A stretch of DNA of 64,000 nt from Rhizobium sp. BK418 (GTDB lineage: Bacteria; Pseudomonadota; Alphaproteobacteria; Rhizobiales; Rhizobiaceae). Positions 17,392 to 24,146 of this stretch are shown piece after piece (position 1 is the stretch's first letter; each line of letters opens with the position of its first letter). The stretch is from NCBI RefSeq assembly GCF_004341105.1, contig NZ_SLZK01000007.1, positions 186,001-250,000 of the forward strand, in the 5' to 3' direction. The notes beneath the pieces were generated by a model. That model ran no database searches. It saw only the letters and a list, made by a program, of their open reading frames with translations, and was not told the origin of the DNA. The position numbers and the translations under genes are program-made.

Positions 17392-18108
17392 TTAGGCGCA
17401 CCAGGAGCCGCCGGCAGCCCCCGGCTTCCTGGCCAGACCCTCGTCAATCAGTCGCGTGCCGAAGGAACGCCCGTCCCGCGAAACAACGCGCGGTGCACCT
17501 CGCTCATCCGACTTGCCGGCAGCGTTCATATTGAATGGACCGGCATTGAGAAGCGCGAGCAACCGTGACTTGGCAGCAAAGGCGATCTTCCGTTCGTCTT
17601 CGCAGCGCGCGCGGTCCACATCGGGGCTGACCATATCGGCGATGACGATCTTCTCGCCCTTGTACCAGAAGGTGCCGGCATCACCGACGCAATTGATATG
17701 CTCACCCTGCCCGCAATAGCCGAACGCCGCTTTGGCACTTTCCGAGGAGGACGAGGAAGCAGGAGAAATGGAGGCCGGCACGATCTTTGCCGTCGGCACC
17801 GGAGCCGAGGGGATCGCTGCGGGCGGCACCGGATCGTTCGTCGGCCGAGGTTTGGCCGCAGGGGCTGCGACGGCGACCTGCCTCGATGCTTCCTTGGGCG
17901 CCTGGGGCTTGGCTTCAGCCGTTTCGCGGACGATCGTAGCGGGCGCTTTGCCAAGCATAGGCCGAATGGTCTTCCAGTTGTCATATGCGGCGATCGCACC
18001 CACCGCGGCAATGCCGAGCATCATCCAAGGCATTGCGCCTCCGGAGGATGCGACGCTCTTCCTTTTTGTCGGCGCCTTGCGGCGGCCGCGTGTTGCTGTT
18101 TTGGCCAT
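17392..18108 (-). CDS. Membrane-anchored SNase-like (thermonuclease-fold) protein
   Basis: This 238-aa protein has a basic N-terminus (KTATRGRRKAPTKRK) and one transmembrane helix at about residues 28-44 (MPWMMLGIAAVGAIAAY). A Pro/Ala-rich linker of about 80 residues leads to a C-terminal domain resembling Staphylococcal nuclease-like folds. That domain runs from GTFWYKGEKIVIADMVSPD through ARCEDERKIAFAAKSRL to GRSFGTRLIDEGLA. The catalytic Arg/Glu pattern of true nucleases is only partly visible, so enzymatic activity is uncertain. The domain should face the periplasm. The start at 18108 is preceded by AAGGGA. Confidence 0.7.
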   Translation of the reverse strand: MAKTATRGRRKAPTKRKSVASSGGAMPWMMLGIAAVGAIAAYDNWKTIRPMLGKAPATIVRETAEAKPQAPKEASRQVAVAAPAAKPRPTNDPVPPAAIPSAPVPTAKIVPASISPASSSSSESAKAAFGYCGQGEHINCVGDAGTFWYKGEKIVIADMVSPDVDRARCEDERKIAFAAKSRLLALLNAGPFNMNAAGKSDERGAPRVVSRDGRSFGTRLIDEGLARKPGAAGGSWCA

Positions 18109-18220
18109 CGATCCGATTCCCTTCAACGGGCCGGATTATCGCCGCCCAATCCTTTCCGAAAGGTTGGCGAAGCAAGACTGCGCAGCGCTTTTCCAAGGCC
18201 GCGATACTTGCCGGAAATGA

Positions 18221-18247
18221 AAACGCCCGGCATCTGGCCGGGCGTTT
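18221..18247 (-). terminator. Intrinsic terminator after the 58-aa/79-aa small genes
   Basis: The stem AAACGCCCGGC/GCCGGGCGTTT has a short loop, with TTTTCATTT following on the minus strand. It lies 20 bp beyond the stop of the 58-aa gene. Confidence 0.75.
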
Positions 18248-18266
18248 CGTTCAAACTTTCCCTTGC

Positions 18267-18443
18267 TCAGCAGCCTTGCGCTACCGAAGGCGAGTTGGCG
18301 GGCTTTGCGGTTTGTCCACTCACGGGTGGGGATGGCATCTCGCGCTTGCCTATATCTATCCGGCGTTCGGCCGCATCGCGCACAGCCTGCCATTCATATT
18401 CATGCCGGATGAAGATATCGCGCGGCACAAGATTGATCGTCAT
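18267..18443 (-). CDS. Small hypothetical protein, 58 aa
   Basis: This frame starts with ATG at 18443 (MTINLVPRDIFIRHEYEWQA) and is preceded by AGGTGA at about 9 nt. It is predicted to be helical and charged in its first 35 residues (VRDAAERRIDIGKRE) with a Pro/Ser-rich end. It lies 38 bp downstream of the 79-aa gene on the same strand and ends just before an intrinsic terminator, which supports a two-gene unit. I do not recognise it. Confidence 0.6.
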   Translation of the reverse strand: MTINLVPRDIFIRHEYEWQAVRDAAERRIDIGKREMPSPPVSGQTAKPANSPSVAQGC

Positions 18444-18481
18444 TCGTGTCTCACCTGTCTTTTCGATTGCGGAACTGGTTT

Positions 18482-18721
18482 TCAGCGGACGGGCTTTGCG
18501 ACATGAGCATTGTCGCTCTTGATGTCGGGGCCACCCTTTGAAAGATCGCTACCGCTCACATGCGCGGGCACATGAACGTCATGAATGGCATCCGGCGTCA
18601 ACGTCAGGTCGACATGGTGCGGAGGCAGAACCTGGGCCTTCTGCATGCGGTTCGGTTTCGCCCGCTTCATGCGATCAGAGGCTTCCGCGCGCCTGTCGGG
18701 AACATGGGTCGAATTTTGCAT
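18482..18721 (-). CDS. Small hypothetical protein, 79 aa
   Basis: The ATG at 18721 has a near-perfect AAAGGAGGG site 5-6 nt upstream, one of the best in the window, so translation is very likely. The product is basic in its first half (RRAEASDRMKRAKPNRMQK) and His/Val/Asp-rich in its second half (HHVDLTLTPDAIHDVHVPAHV), with no membrane segment. It heads a probable two-gene unit with the 58-aa gene. No family is recognised. The His/Asp clustering could suggest metal binding, but that is speculation. Confidence 0.65.
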   Translation of the reverse strand: MQNSTHVPDRRAEASDRMKRAKPNRMQKAQVLPPHHVDLTLTPDAIHDVHVPAHVSGSDLSKGGPDIKSDNAHVAKPVR

Positions 18722-18831
18722 CGTCGCCCTCCTTTAAGAGTATCTGAGATGTTTCATCGGCTCGGCTAGGTTTAACGGGTGGGCGCCTGTATGGTTCCAG
18801 AGAAAACCGTAACCCTGCCTGATCAGGCGCC

Positions 18832-18859
18832 TTGACTGGCGTCGCAACTTCACTACCTA
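18832..18859 (+). promoter_or_regulatory. Candidate promoter of the TerC/DUF475 gene
   Basis: TTGACT (18832-18837) is followed after 16 nt by TACCTA (18854-18859). The -10 overlaps a perfect inverted repeat CTTCACTA-CC-TAGTGAAG (18848-18865) that could also be an operator. Confidence 0.45.
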
Positions 18860-18986
18860 GTGAAGCACCCGTCGCCTCATCCAGACATCGGCTGCGGGGG
18901 AAACCTGGTGCCGGGCCCCTCTGGCGAGAGTTTTTACGGCGCTCTCGTGATGTCGGTACCGCCTGCAATTTAGCCGGCGGATTTTT
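18848..18986 (+). promoter_or_regulatory. Structured leader with terminator upstream of the TerC/DUF475 gene (terC-motif-like)
   Basis: A three-way junction can be drawn. The closing stem GACATC (18884-18889) / GATGTC (18949-18954) encloses a hairpin GGGG-CCTG/CGGG-CCCC (18896-18919) and a hairpin CGAGAG/CTCTCG (18925-18947). Directly after it, CCGCC/GGCGG (18959-18980) followed by ATTTTT forms a terminator about 105 nt before the start codon. This is the layout of a riboswitch acting by transcription termination. A terC RNA motif has been described upstream of terC-type genes in Alphaproteobacteria and this is a good candidate for it. The canonical manganese yybP-ykoY motifs are not present. 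Confidence 0.65.
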
Positions 18987-19092
18987 CATCAATGAAAAAG
19001 CTCACCATGCCAATCGCGCATGCCCGTTGCGGTATGCGCCTTTCTGTCTTCACCCTATCCTCCGAACAGGTTTGCGCCCGCGAGGTGCAGCC

Positions 19093-20187
19093 ATGAACCA
19101 GCCTCAGTCTCAGAAGTCCTCGCTCGGCTATTTCCGCTGGGCCTTCATCGTCACAGGCCTCGGCCTTGCGCTCGGTGCTCTCCTCGGCTGGCAGTCGACC
19201 GGCACGCTGGGTGGCATGGCCACGGTGTTCTTTATTTGCACCGTACTGGCCGTTCTGGAGATATCGCTCTCCTTCGACAATGCGATCGTCAATGCCAATA
19301 AGCTGAAGGAAATGACCCCAGTCTGGCAGCATCGCTTCCTGACCTGGGGCATCGTCATCGCCGTCTTCGGCATGCGCATCGTCTTCCCGCTGGCAATCGT
19401 CGCCATCGCGGCAAAGATCGGTCCGTGGGAAGCGCTCGTGCTCGCGGCACGTGAGCCAGCCGAATATGCCCGCATCATGAATGATGCGCATCTGCCGATC
19501 GCAGCTTTCGGCGGCACTTTCCTGATGATGGTCGGTCTTACTTACTTCTTCAATCATGAGAAGGAAGTGCACTGGATCGGCTGGCTGGAGCGGGTCATGG
19601 CGCGTTCAGCCACGATCAAAGGCATCGAGATCGCCTTTGTACTCCTGCTGATCCTGCTGTTCTCCCATCTCCTGGAGGGCGAGGACGCGACCACCTTCGT
19701 CTATTGTGCGATCTATGGTCTCGTGACCTTCCTGGCGGTGGAAGTCATCGGCGGCCTTCTCGATGCATCGCAGCGCGCGATGAGTGAGGCCGCAAGAGGC
19801 GGCCTCGGCGCTTTCATCTACCTGGAAGTGCTTGATGCCAGCTTCTCCTTCGATGGCGTTATCGGGGCCTTTGCGCTGACCCAAAACCTCTTCGTCATCG
19901 CCATCGGCCTCGGCATCGGCGCCATGTATGTGCGTTCCATGACGATCATGCTGGTGGAGAAGGGAACGCTTGCGGAGTACCGCTACCTGGAACATGGCGC
20001 CTTCTATGCCATCCTGATCCTCTCGGTGATCATGTATGTGCAGACTCTGACGCATATTCCCGAAGTGATCACCGGCCTTGGCGGCGCGGCCCTGATCGGT
20101 GTCTCGCTCTGGTCGTCGATCCGCTACAACAGACAGGAGCGACAAAGGGAAACGCACGCTCCCGAGCGGGAGCGCCTGCACGCCTGA
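19093..20187 (+). CDS. TerC/DUF475-family integral membrane protein
   Basis: This 364-aa inner-membrane protein has about nine hydrophobic helices and the TerC-family acidic motifs in membrane segments. These are LEISLSFDNAIVNANKL near residue 60 and LEVLDASFSFDGVIGAFAL near 245-265, the duplicated Asp/Asn signatures thought to bind a metal ion. TerC relatives export Mn2+ or load metal onto secreted proteins; the older name refers to tellurite resistance. The ATG at 19093 has GAGGTG at 6 nt. A much longer in-frame extension runs through the structured leader and is rejected. The product ends in a charged cytoplasmic tail. Confidence 0.88.
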   Translation: MNQPQSQKSSLGYFRWAFIVTGLGLALGALLGWQSTGTLGGMATVFFICTVLAVLEISLSFDNAIVNANKLKEMTPVWQHRFLTWGIVIAVFGMRIVFPLAIVAIAAKIGPWEALVLAAREPAEYARIMNDAHLPIAAFGGTFLMMVGLTYFFNHEKEVHWIGWLERVMARSATIKGIEIAFVLLLILLFSHLLEGEDATTFVYCAIYGLVTFLAVEVIGGLLDASQRAMSEAARGGLGAFIYLEVLDASFSFDGVIGAFALTQNLFVIAIGLGIGAMYVRSMTIMLVEKGTLAEYRYLEHGAFYAILILSVIMYVQTLTHIPEVITGLGGAALIGVSLWSSIRYNRQERQRETHAPERERLHA

Positions 20188-20313
20188 CACTCAAAAGCCG
20201 TGGCGGTCTGGCGCTGCGGCTCGTATATCCAAAAGACAAAGCCCGCGACCAACGGCTGCGAGCTTATTCATTGAATGCATGGTTTGGATTTCAATCCAGG
20301 CATTTGACGCGTC

Positions 20314-20484
20314 TTACCGGATGACGCGGCCGAAGTTCACCGGATCGATACCCAGTTCCTGCAGGTCACGGGCGCGCGGCTTGCGACCACCTTCAACAGC
20401 GGCACTGACTGCGTTTGCGGCTCCGAGCGCTGCAAAAGCGCGTGCCAGGAAACCATTGTGGATCGACTTTCTGATAGCGGACAT
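20314..20484 (-). CDS. Small conserved-looking hypothetical protein, 56 aa
   Basis: The frame reads MSAIRKSIHNGFLARAFAAL to FGRVIR and is preceded by GAGAGGAAAAGAAG. The middle contains a helical Ala-rich stretch, then a basic GGRKPRARDLQELGIDP motif resembling the tail of DUF1127-type small proteins of rhizobia. That resemblance is weak. It lies alone between the TerC gene and the tct operon. Confidence 0.6.
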   Translation of the reverse strand: MSAIRKSIHNGFLARAFAALGAANAVSAAVEGGRKPRARDLQELGIDPVNFGRVIR

Positions 20485-20707
20485 CTTCTTTTCCTCTCGC
20501 TCTGTAATTGACTAGTGACAGGTGGGGAGGCCCGAATGCACCTACAACGCGCAGGAAATCACCGCTGCTATGCAAGAAGCGCATATTTCTTTCGTCGGCA
20601 AACAAAAACCGCCCAGAAATCTCCTGCGAGAAATCCACATTTCCGCTTCTAATTCAGATAACTACTAAAAAACCCCTCAATTGAGAAATAGCAAACCGCA
20701 AAGAAAT

Positions 20708-20733
20708 GGCCGGCCACGTCGCCACGGCCAGCC
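20708..20733 (-). terminator. Putative terminator of tctCBA
   Basis: An 8-bp stem with one G-U pair (GGCTGGCC / GGCCGGCC) is followed on the minus strand by ATTTCTTT. It lies about 30 bp beyond the tctA stop. The T tract is interrupted, so the call is moderate. Confidence 0.5.
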
Positions 20734-20763
20734 TGAATTAGGGGTCAGGGTCGTCTTTTTGTT

Positions 20764-22281
20764 TTAATCTTCATTTGCCGCGAGCTGCGAGAGAACCTGG
20801 CCGCGGCCACGCAATCTCAAGATCAGCGGAATGAGGAAAGCGGCAGCTGCGACGATGAGCAGGCCGCAAGCGATCGGCGACATTACGAGGGTGGTTACAT
20901 CGCCCTGGCTGATCGACAGCGCACGGCGGAGCTGCTGCTCCGCCAGCGGCCCGAGGATAAGTCCGACGACGGCAGGCGCGATCGGATAGCCGAAGATCCG
21001 CATGATGTAACCGAGCAGGCCGAACGCGAGCAGCATGCCGAGTTCGAAGACCGACGGGTTGGCCCCGATGGTGCCGAGCGTCGCAAACAGCAGGATGCCG
21101 GCATAGAGCCACGGCTTCGGAACCGTCAGCAGGCGAACCCAGAGGCCGATCATCGGGAGATTCAATACGAGCAGCATCGCATTGGCGATAAGCAGGCTGG
21201 CAATAAGACCCCAGACGAGCTGCGGGTTGGTTGCAAAAAGCAGCGGCCCCGGCTGCAGGCCGTATTGCTGGAAGCCGGCGAGCATGATTGCTGCGGTTGC
21301 CGATGTCGGCAGGCCGAGGGTCAGCAGCGGCACCAAGGTGCCCGCGGCGGAGGCATTATTGGCTGCCTCAGGGCCGGCAACGCCTTCGATGGCCCCATGA
21401 CCGAATTCCTCCGGGTTCTTCGACAGGCGCTTTTCCGTCGCATAGGAAAGGAAGGTACCGATTTCGGCGCCGCCGGCAGGCATGGCGCCGATCGGGAAGC
21501 CGATAATCGTGCCGCGCAGCCAGGGCTTCCAGGAACGAGCCCAGTCCTGGGCGTTCATCCAGAGCGAGCCACGCACCGCTTCCACCTTGTCCTCGCCGCG
21601 GTTGCCCTGAGCGGCAATGTAGAGCGTCTCGCCGATCGCAAACATCGCGACAGCAAGCGTCGTCACCTCGATACCATCCAGCAGGTCCGGAATGCCGAAG
21701 GAGAGACGCGCCTGGCCCGTCTGCTGGTCGATACCGACCATGGCGAGCGCAAAGCCGATGAAGAGCGAGGTAAGACCGCGCAGCGCCGAATCTCCGAAAG
21801 CCGAGGAGACGGTGACGAAGGCAAGTACCATCAGCGCAAAATATTCGCGCGGGCCGAAAACGAGCGCGAGCTTGACGATATAGGGGGCGACGAAAGCAAG
21901 GCCGAGTGTCGCGATGAGGCCGGCGACGAACGAGCCGATGGCGGCTGTGGCGAGCGCCGGTCCGCCGCGGCCTGCGCGGGCCATCTTGTTGCCCTCCAGC
22001 GCTGTCACGATCGAGGAGCTTTCGCCGGGTGTGTTCAGGAGGATCGAGGTGGTCGAACCGCCATACATACCGCCGTAATAGATGCCGGCGAACATGATGA
22101 GGGACCCGCCCGGATCGAGTTTGTAGGTGGCGGGCAGGAGAAGCGCCACGGTCAGAGCCGGCCCGATGCCCGGCAGCACGCCGACGGCCGTGCCGAGGGT
22201 CACGCCGATGAGGGCGTAGAGCAGGTTGATCGGCTGCGCAGCAACCAGAATGCCCTGCCAGAGGAATTCAAATGTGCTCAT
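20764..22281 (-). CDS. tctA: Tripartite tricarboxylate transporter, large permease TctA
   Basis: This 505-aa permease has about twelve hydrophobic segments and the TctA signatures GVLPGIGPALTVALLLPATY near residue 37, GIYYGGMYGGSTTSILLNTPGE near 66 and GLPTSATAAIMLAGF near 325. With TctB it forms the membrane part of a secondary transporter fed by the periplasmic TctC protein, usually for citrate or related carboxylates. It is the last gene of tctC-tctB-tctA, 92 bp after tctB. Confidence 0.95.
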   Translation of the reverse strand: MSTFEFLWQGILVAAQPINLLYALIGVTLGTAVGVLPGIGPALTVALLLPATYKLDPGGSLIMFAGIYYGGMYGGSTTSILLNTPGESSSIVTALEGNKMARAGRGGPALATAAIGSFVAGLIATLGLAFVAPYIVKLALVFGPREYFALMVLAFVTVSSAFGDSALRGLTSLFIGFALAMVGIDQQTGQARLSFGIPDLLDGIEVTTLAVAMFAIGETLYIAAQGNRGEDKVEAVRGSLWMNAQDWARSWKPWLRGTIIGFPIGAMPAGGAEIGTFLSYATEKRLSKNPEEFGHGAIEGVAGPEAANNASAAGTLVPLLTLGLPTSATAAIMLAGFQQYGLQPGPLLFATNPQLVWGLIASLLIANAMLLVLNLPMIGLWVRLLTVPKPWLYAGILLFATLGTIGANPSVFELGMLLAFGLLGYIMRIFGYPIAPAVVGLILGPLAEQQLRRALSISQGDVTTLVMSPIACGLLIVAAAAFLIPLILRLRGRGQVLSQLAANED

Positions 22282-22373
22282 GTCTTTGTCCCAAGCGGCG
22301 GCTCCTTTGGGGCACTAGGACCGTCCGCGCAAAAAGCAAAAAACTGACAGCGCTTGGCGCGAGGCGAGTGCTG

Positions 22374-22865
22374 TCAGAAGAATAGATGTTCGAGCGGGCC
22401 GGCCGGCAGCGTGAGCTGCAGGAGCTGCGAGAAGATCGCCCAGACGATGAAGCTCAGCACGATGCCCACGGGCAATGAGATCCAAATCTGACGCTTGCCG
22501 AAGCCGCGTGCGGTCAGCGCAAAGAGCACACCGGTCGCAATTGAGAAGCCGGCGGTGCGCAGGAGCAGCATCTGCCCGGCTAGGCCTGCGACGACCCAGA
22601 TGACGGGCGCCACTTCCTGATGTTCACGTTCAGGGAACTCGCCGCGCCAGCTCTCGACGATAGTCCAGATGCCAAGACAGAAGAGGCCGAGGGCGATGGC
22701 TTTCGGTACCGTGGATGGGCCGATACGATCATATTGCGCGATCGTCTTCAGATGTGTCGCATCCCAGAACACGACGGCCGCGACGGCGATGAGGAAAACG
22801 GCAATGGCCAGCGCCGCCCAATCTGGGCGGCGCTTCGTTGCCGAAATGTTATCGGCTTCACTCAT
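22374..22865 (-). CDS. tctB: Tripartite tricarboxylate transporter, small permease TctB
   Basis: This 163-aa protein has four transmembrane helices, the normal size and layout of TctB. Residues 15-33 form the first helix, followed by the typical IAQYDRIGPSTVPKAIALGL loop. The ATG overlaps the tctC stop by 4 bp, implying translational coupling. Confidence 0.92.
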   Translation of the reverse strand: MSEADNISATKRRPDWAALAIAVFLIAVAAVVFWDATHLKTIAQYDRIGPSTVPKAIALGLFCLGIWTIVESWRGEFPEREHQEVAPVIWVVAGLAGQMLLLRTAGFSIATGVLFALTARGFGKRQIWISLPVGIVLSFIVWAIFSQLLQLTLPAGPLEHLFF

Positions 22866-23806
22866 TGAACGAGACCGATTTCTTTGAGAATGCCTTCGGT
22901 CGCCGAGACATCCTTTTCAAGCTGTGCTTTGAACTCGTCACCTGCAAGATAGGTGTCGGCCCAGCCCTTGGTCTTAAGGGTTTCCTGCCAAGCGGCAGAC
23001 TTATGCAGCTTGTCGAAGTCGGAAGCGATCGAGGCGACTTCTTCATCCGTCAGGCCCGGAGCGGCGGCGACCATGCGCCAGTTCTGGATGGAAACGTCGG
23101 TACCGGCCTCCTTGAAGGTCGGCGCGTCAACACCGGGGATACGAGTGTCGCTGGAAACGCCGAGCAGACGCAGCGACCCGGCTTTGATCTGCGATTCGAA
23201 CTCGCTGTAGCTCGAAATGCCGGCCGTGACCTGGCCACCGAGAATAGCGGCGAGCGCTTCGCCACCGCCCGAGAAGGCGACATAGTTGATCTTCGTCGGA
23301 TCGACACCGGAAGCCTTGGCAATCAGGCCGACGGCGATGTGGTCGGTACCGCCGGCAGAGCCGCCGCCCCAGGAAACGGCGCCGGGATCGGCCTTCAGCT
23401 TGGCGACGAGGTCGGCAAGCGTCTTGATGTCGGACGCGGCCGGAACGACGATCGCTTCATATTCGCCGGTCAGGCGAGCGATCGGGGTAACGTCCTTCAG
23501 CGTGACGGCCGACTTGTTGGTCAGCAGCGCGCCAACCATGACATAGCCGCCGACGATGAGAGCGTTCGGATTGCCAGCACTCTGGCTGCTGAACTGAGCA
23601 AGGCCGATAGAGCCACCGGCGCCCGGTACGTTCTGAACCTGAACGCTCTTGGAAATACCCTCCTGCTGCAGAACCGTCTGCAGCGAGCGGGCCGTTTGGT
23701 CCCAGCCGCCGCCGGGCGCTGCAGGAGCGATGATGGTGTAATCGGCCGCATAGGCCGGCAGCGCAATAGCCGCTGCCAAAAGAGTTGCGATGAAAGTATG
23801 CTTCAC
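22862..23806 (-). CDS. tctC: Tripartite tricarboxylate transporter, periplasmic binding protein TctC
   Basis: This 314-aa protein has a signal peptide (MKHTFIATLLAAAIALPAYA-ADY) and the TctC fold with the early APAAPGGGWDQTARSLQ loop and NVPGAGGSIGLAQF. It captures the substrate in the periplasm for TctAB. It is first in the operon. The ligand cannot be told from sequence; homologues bind citrate, tartrate, glutarate and others. A TctD/TctE-like two-component system lies 4.7 kb away but is not adjacent. Confidence 0.93.
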   Translation of the reverse strand: MKHTFIATLLAAAIALPAYAADYTIIAPAAPGGGWDQTARSLQTVLQQEGISKSVQVQNVPGAGGSIGLAQFSSQSAGNPNALIVGGYVMVGALLTNKSAVTLKDVTPIARLTGEYEAIVVPAASDIKTLADLVAKLKADPGAVSWGGGSAGGTDHIAVGLIAKASGVDPTKINYVAFSGGGEALAAILGGQVTAGISSYSEFESQIKAGSLRLLGVSSDTRIPGVDAPTFKEAGTDVSIQNWRMVAAAPGLTDEEVASIASDFDKLHKSAAWQETLKTKGWADTYLAGDEFKAQLEKDVSATEGILKEIGLVQ

Positions 23807-24105
23807 GATGTGTCCTCCATGCTGCGGCTGAGCGGACCGCTAGTGCTATTTTTGAAATGAGAGGATATTACCGATCGGCGGACCCAATTGTCCTGATAGC
23901 GAGCGGAACTCCCCCCGGAAATTCTTCAACTCTCCGCCTCCACGGAGAGGAAGTAGCCCAAGCCATCATATGAAGCTGTCATTTAGCTGACATTGGCGAG
24001 ATATCTAGTGCGGAAAGACACTTTTTTGCCGCAATTCGGCGACCTGCGCTCACGGGAAGTGGTGATATGAAAGAACTGATCACAGCAGCAGTATCAATGC
24101 ACAAA
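23807..24105. other. Intergenic region upstream of tctC
   Basis: About 300 bp without a supported gene. It should contain the tctC promoter on the minus strand. I see no convincing -35/-10 pair and no direct-repeat operator that I would name. Confidence 0.5.
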
Positions 24106-24134
24106 GGCGAGGTTCGCCGATGGCAAACCTCGCC
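24106..24134 (-). terminator. Intrinsic terminator of the chemoreceptor gene
   Basis: The 9-bp stem GGCGAGGTT (24106-24114) / AACCTCGCC (24126-24134) is followed on the minus strand by TTTG. It lies 13 bp beyond the chemoreceptor stop. Confidence 0.75.
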
Positions 24135-24146
24135 CCTCATGTTTCC

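Noticed and set aside
18848..18986. yybP-ykoY manganese riboswitch
   Set aside because: The conserved GGGGAGUA and GCAAGACC elements are absent. The leader is kept as a different, terC-motif-like candidate.
18832..19092. N-terminal extension of the TerC/DUF475 frame
   Set aside because: The extension runs through the structured leader and terminator hairpin, has no ribosome-binding site and does not resemble the family. The ATG at 19093 has GAGGTG.
23807..24105. Possible sRNA or small gene upstream of tctC
   Set aside because: No promoter-terminator pair or frame with a ribosome-binding site was found.
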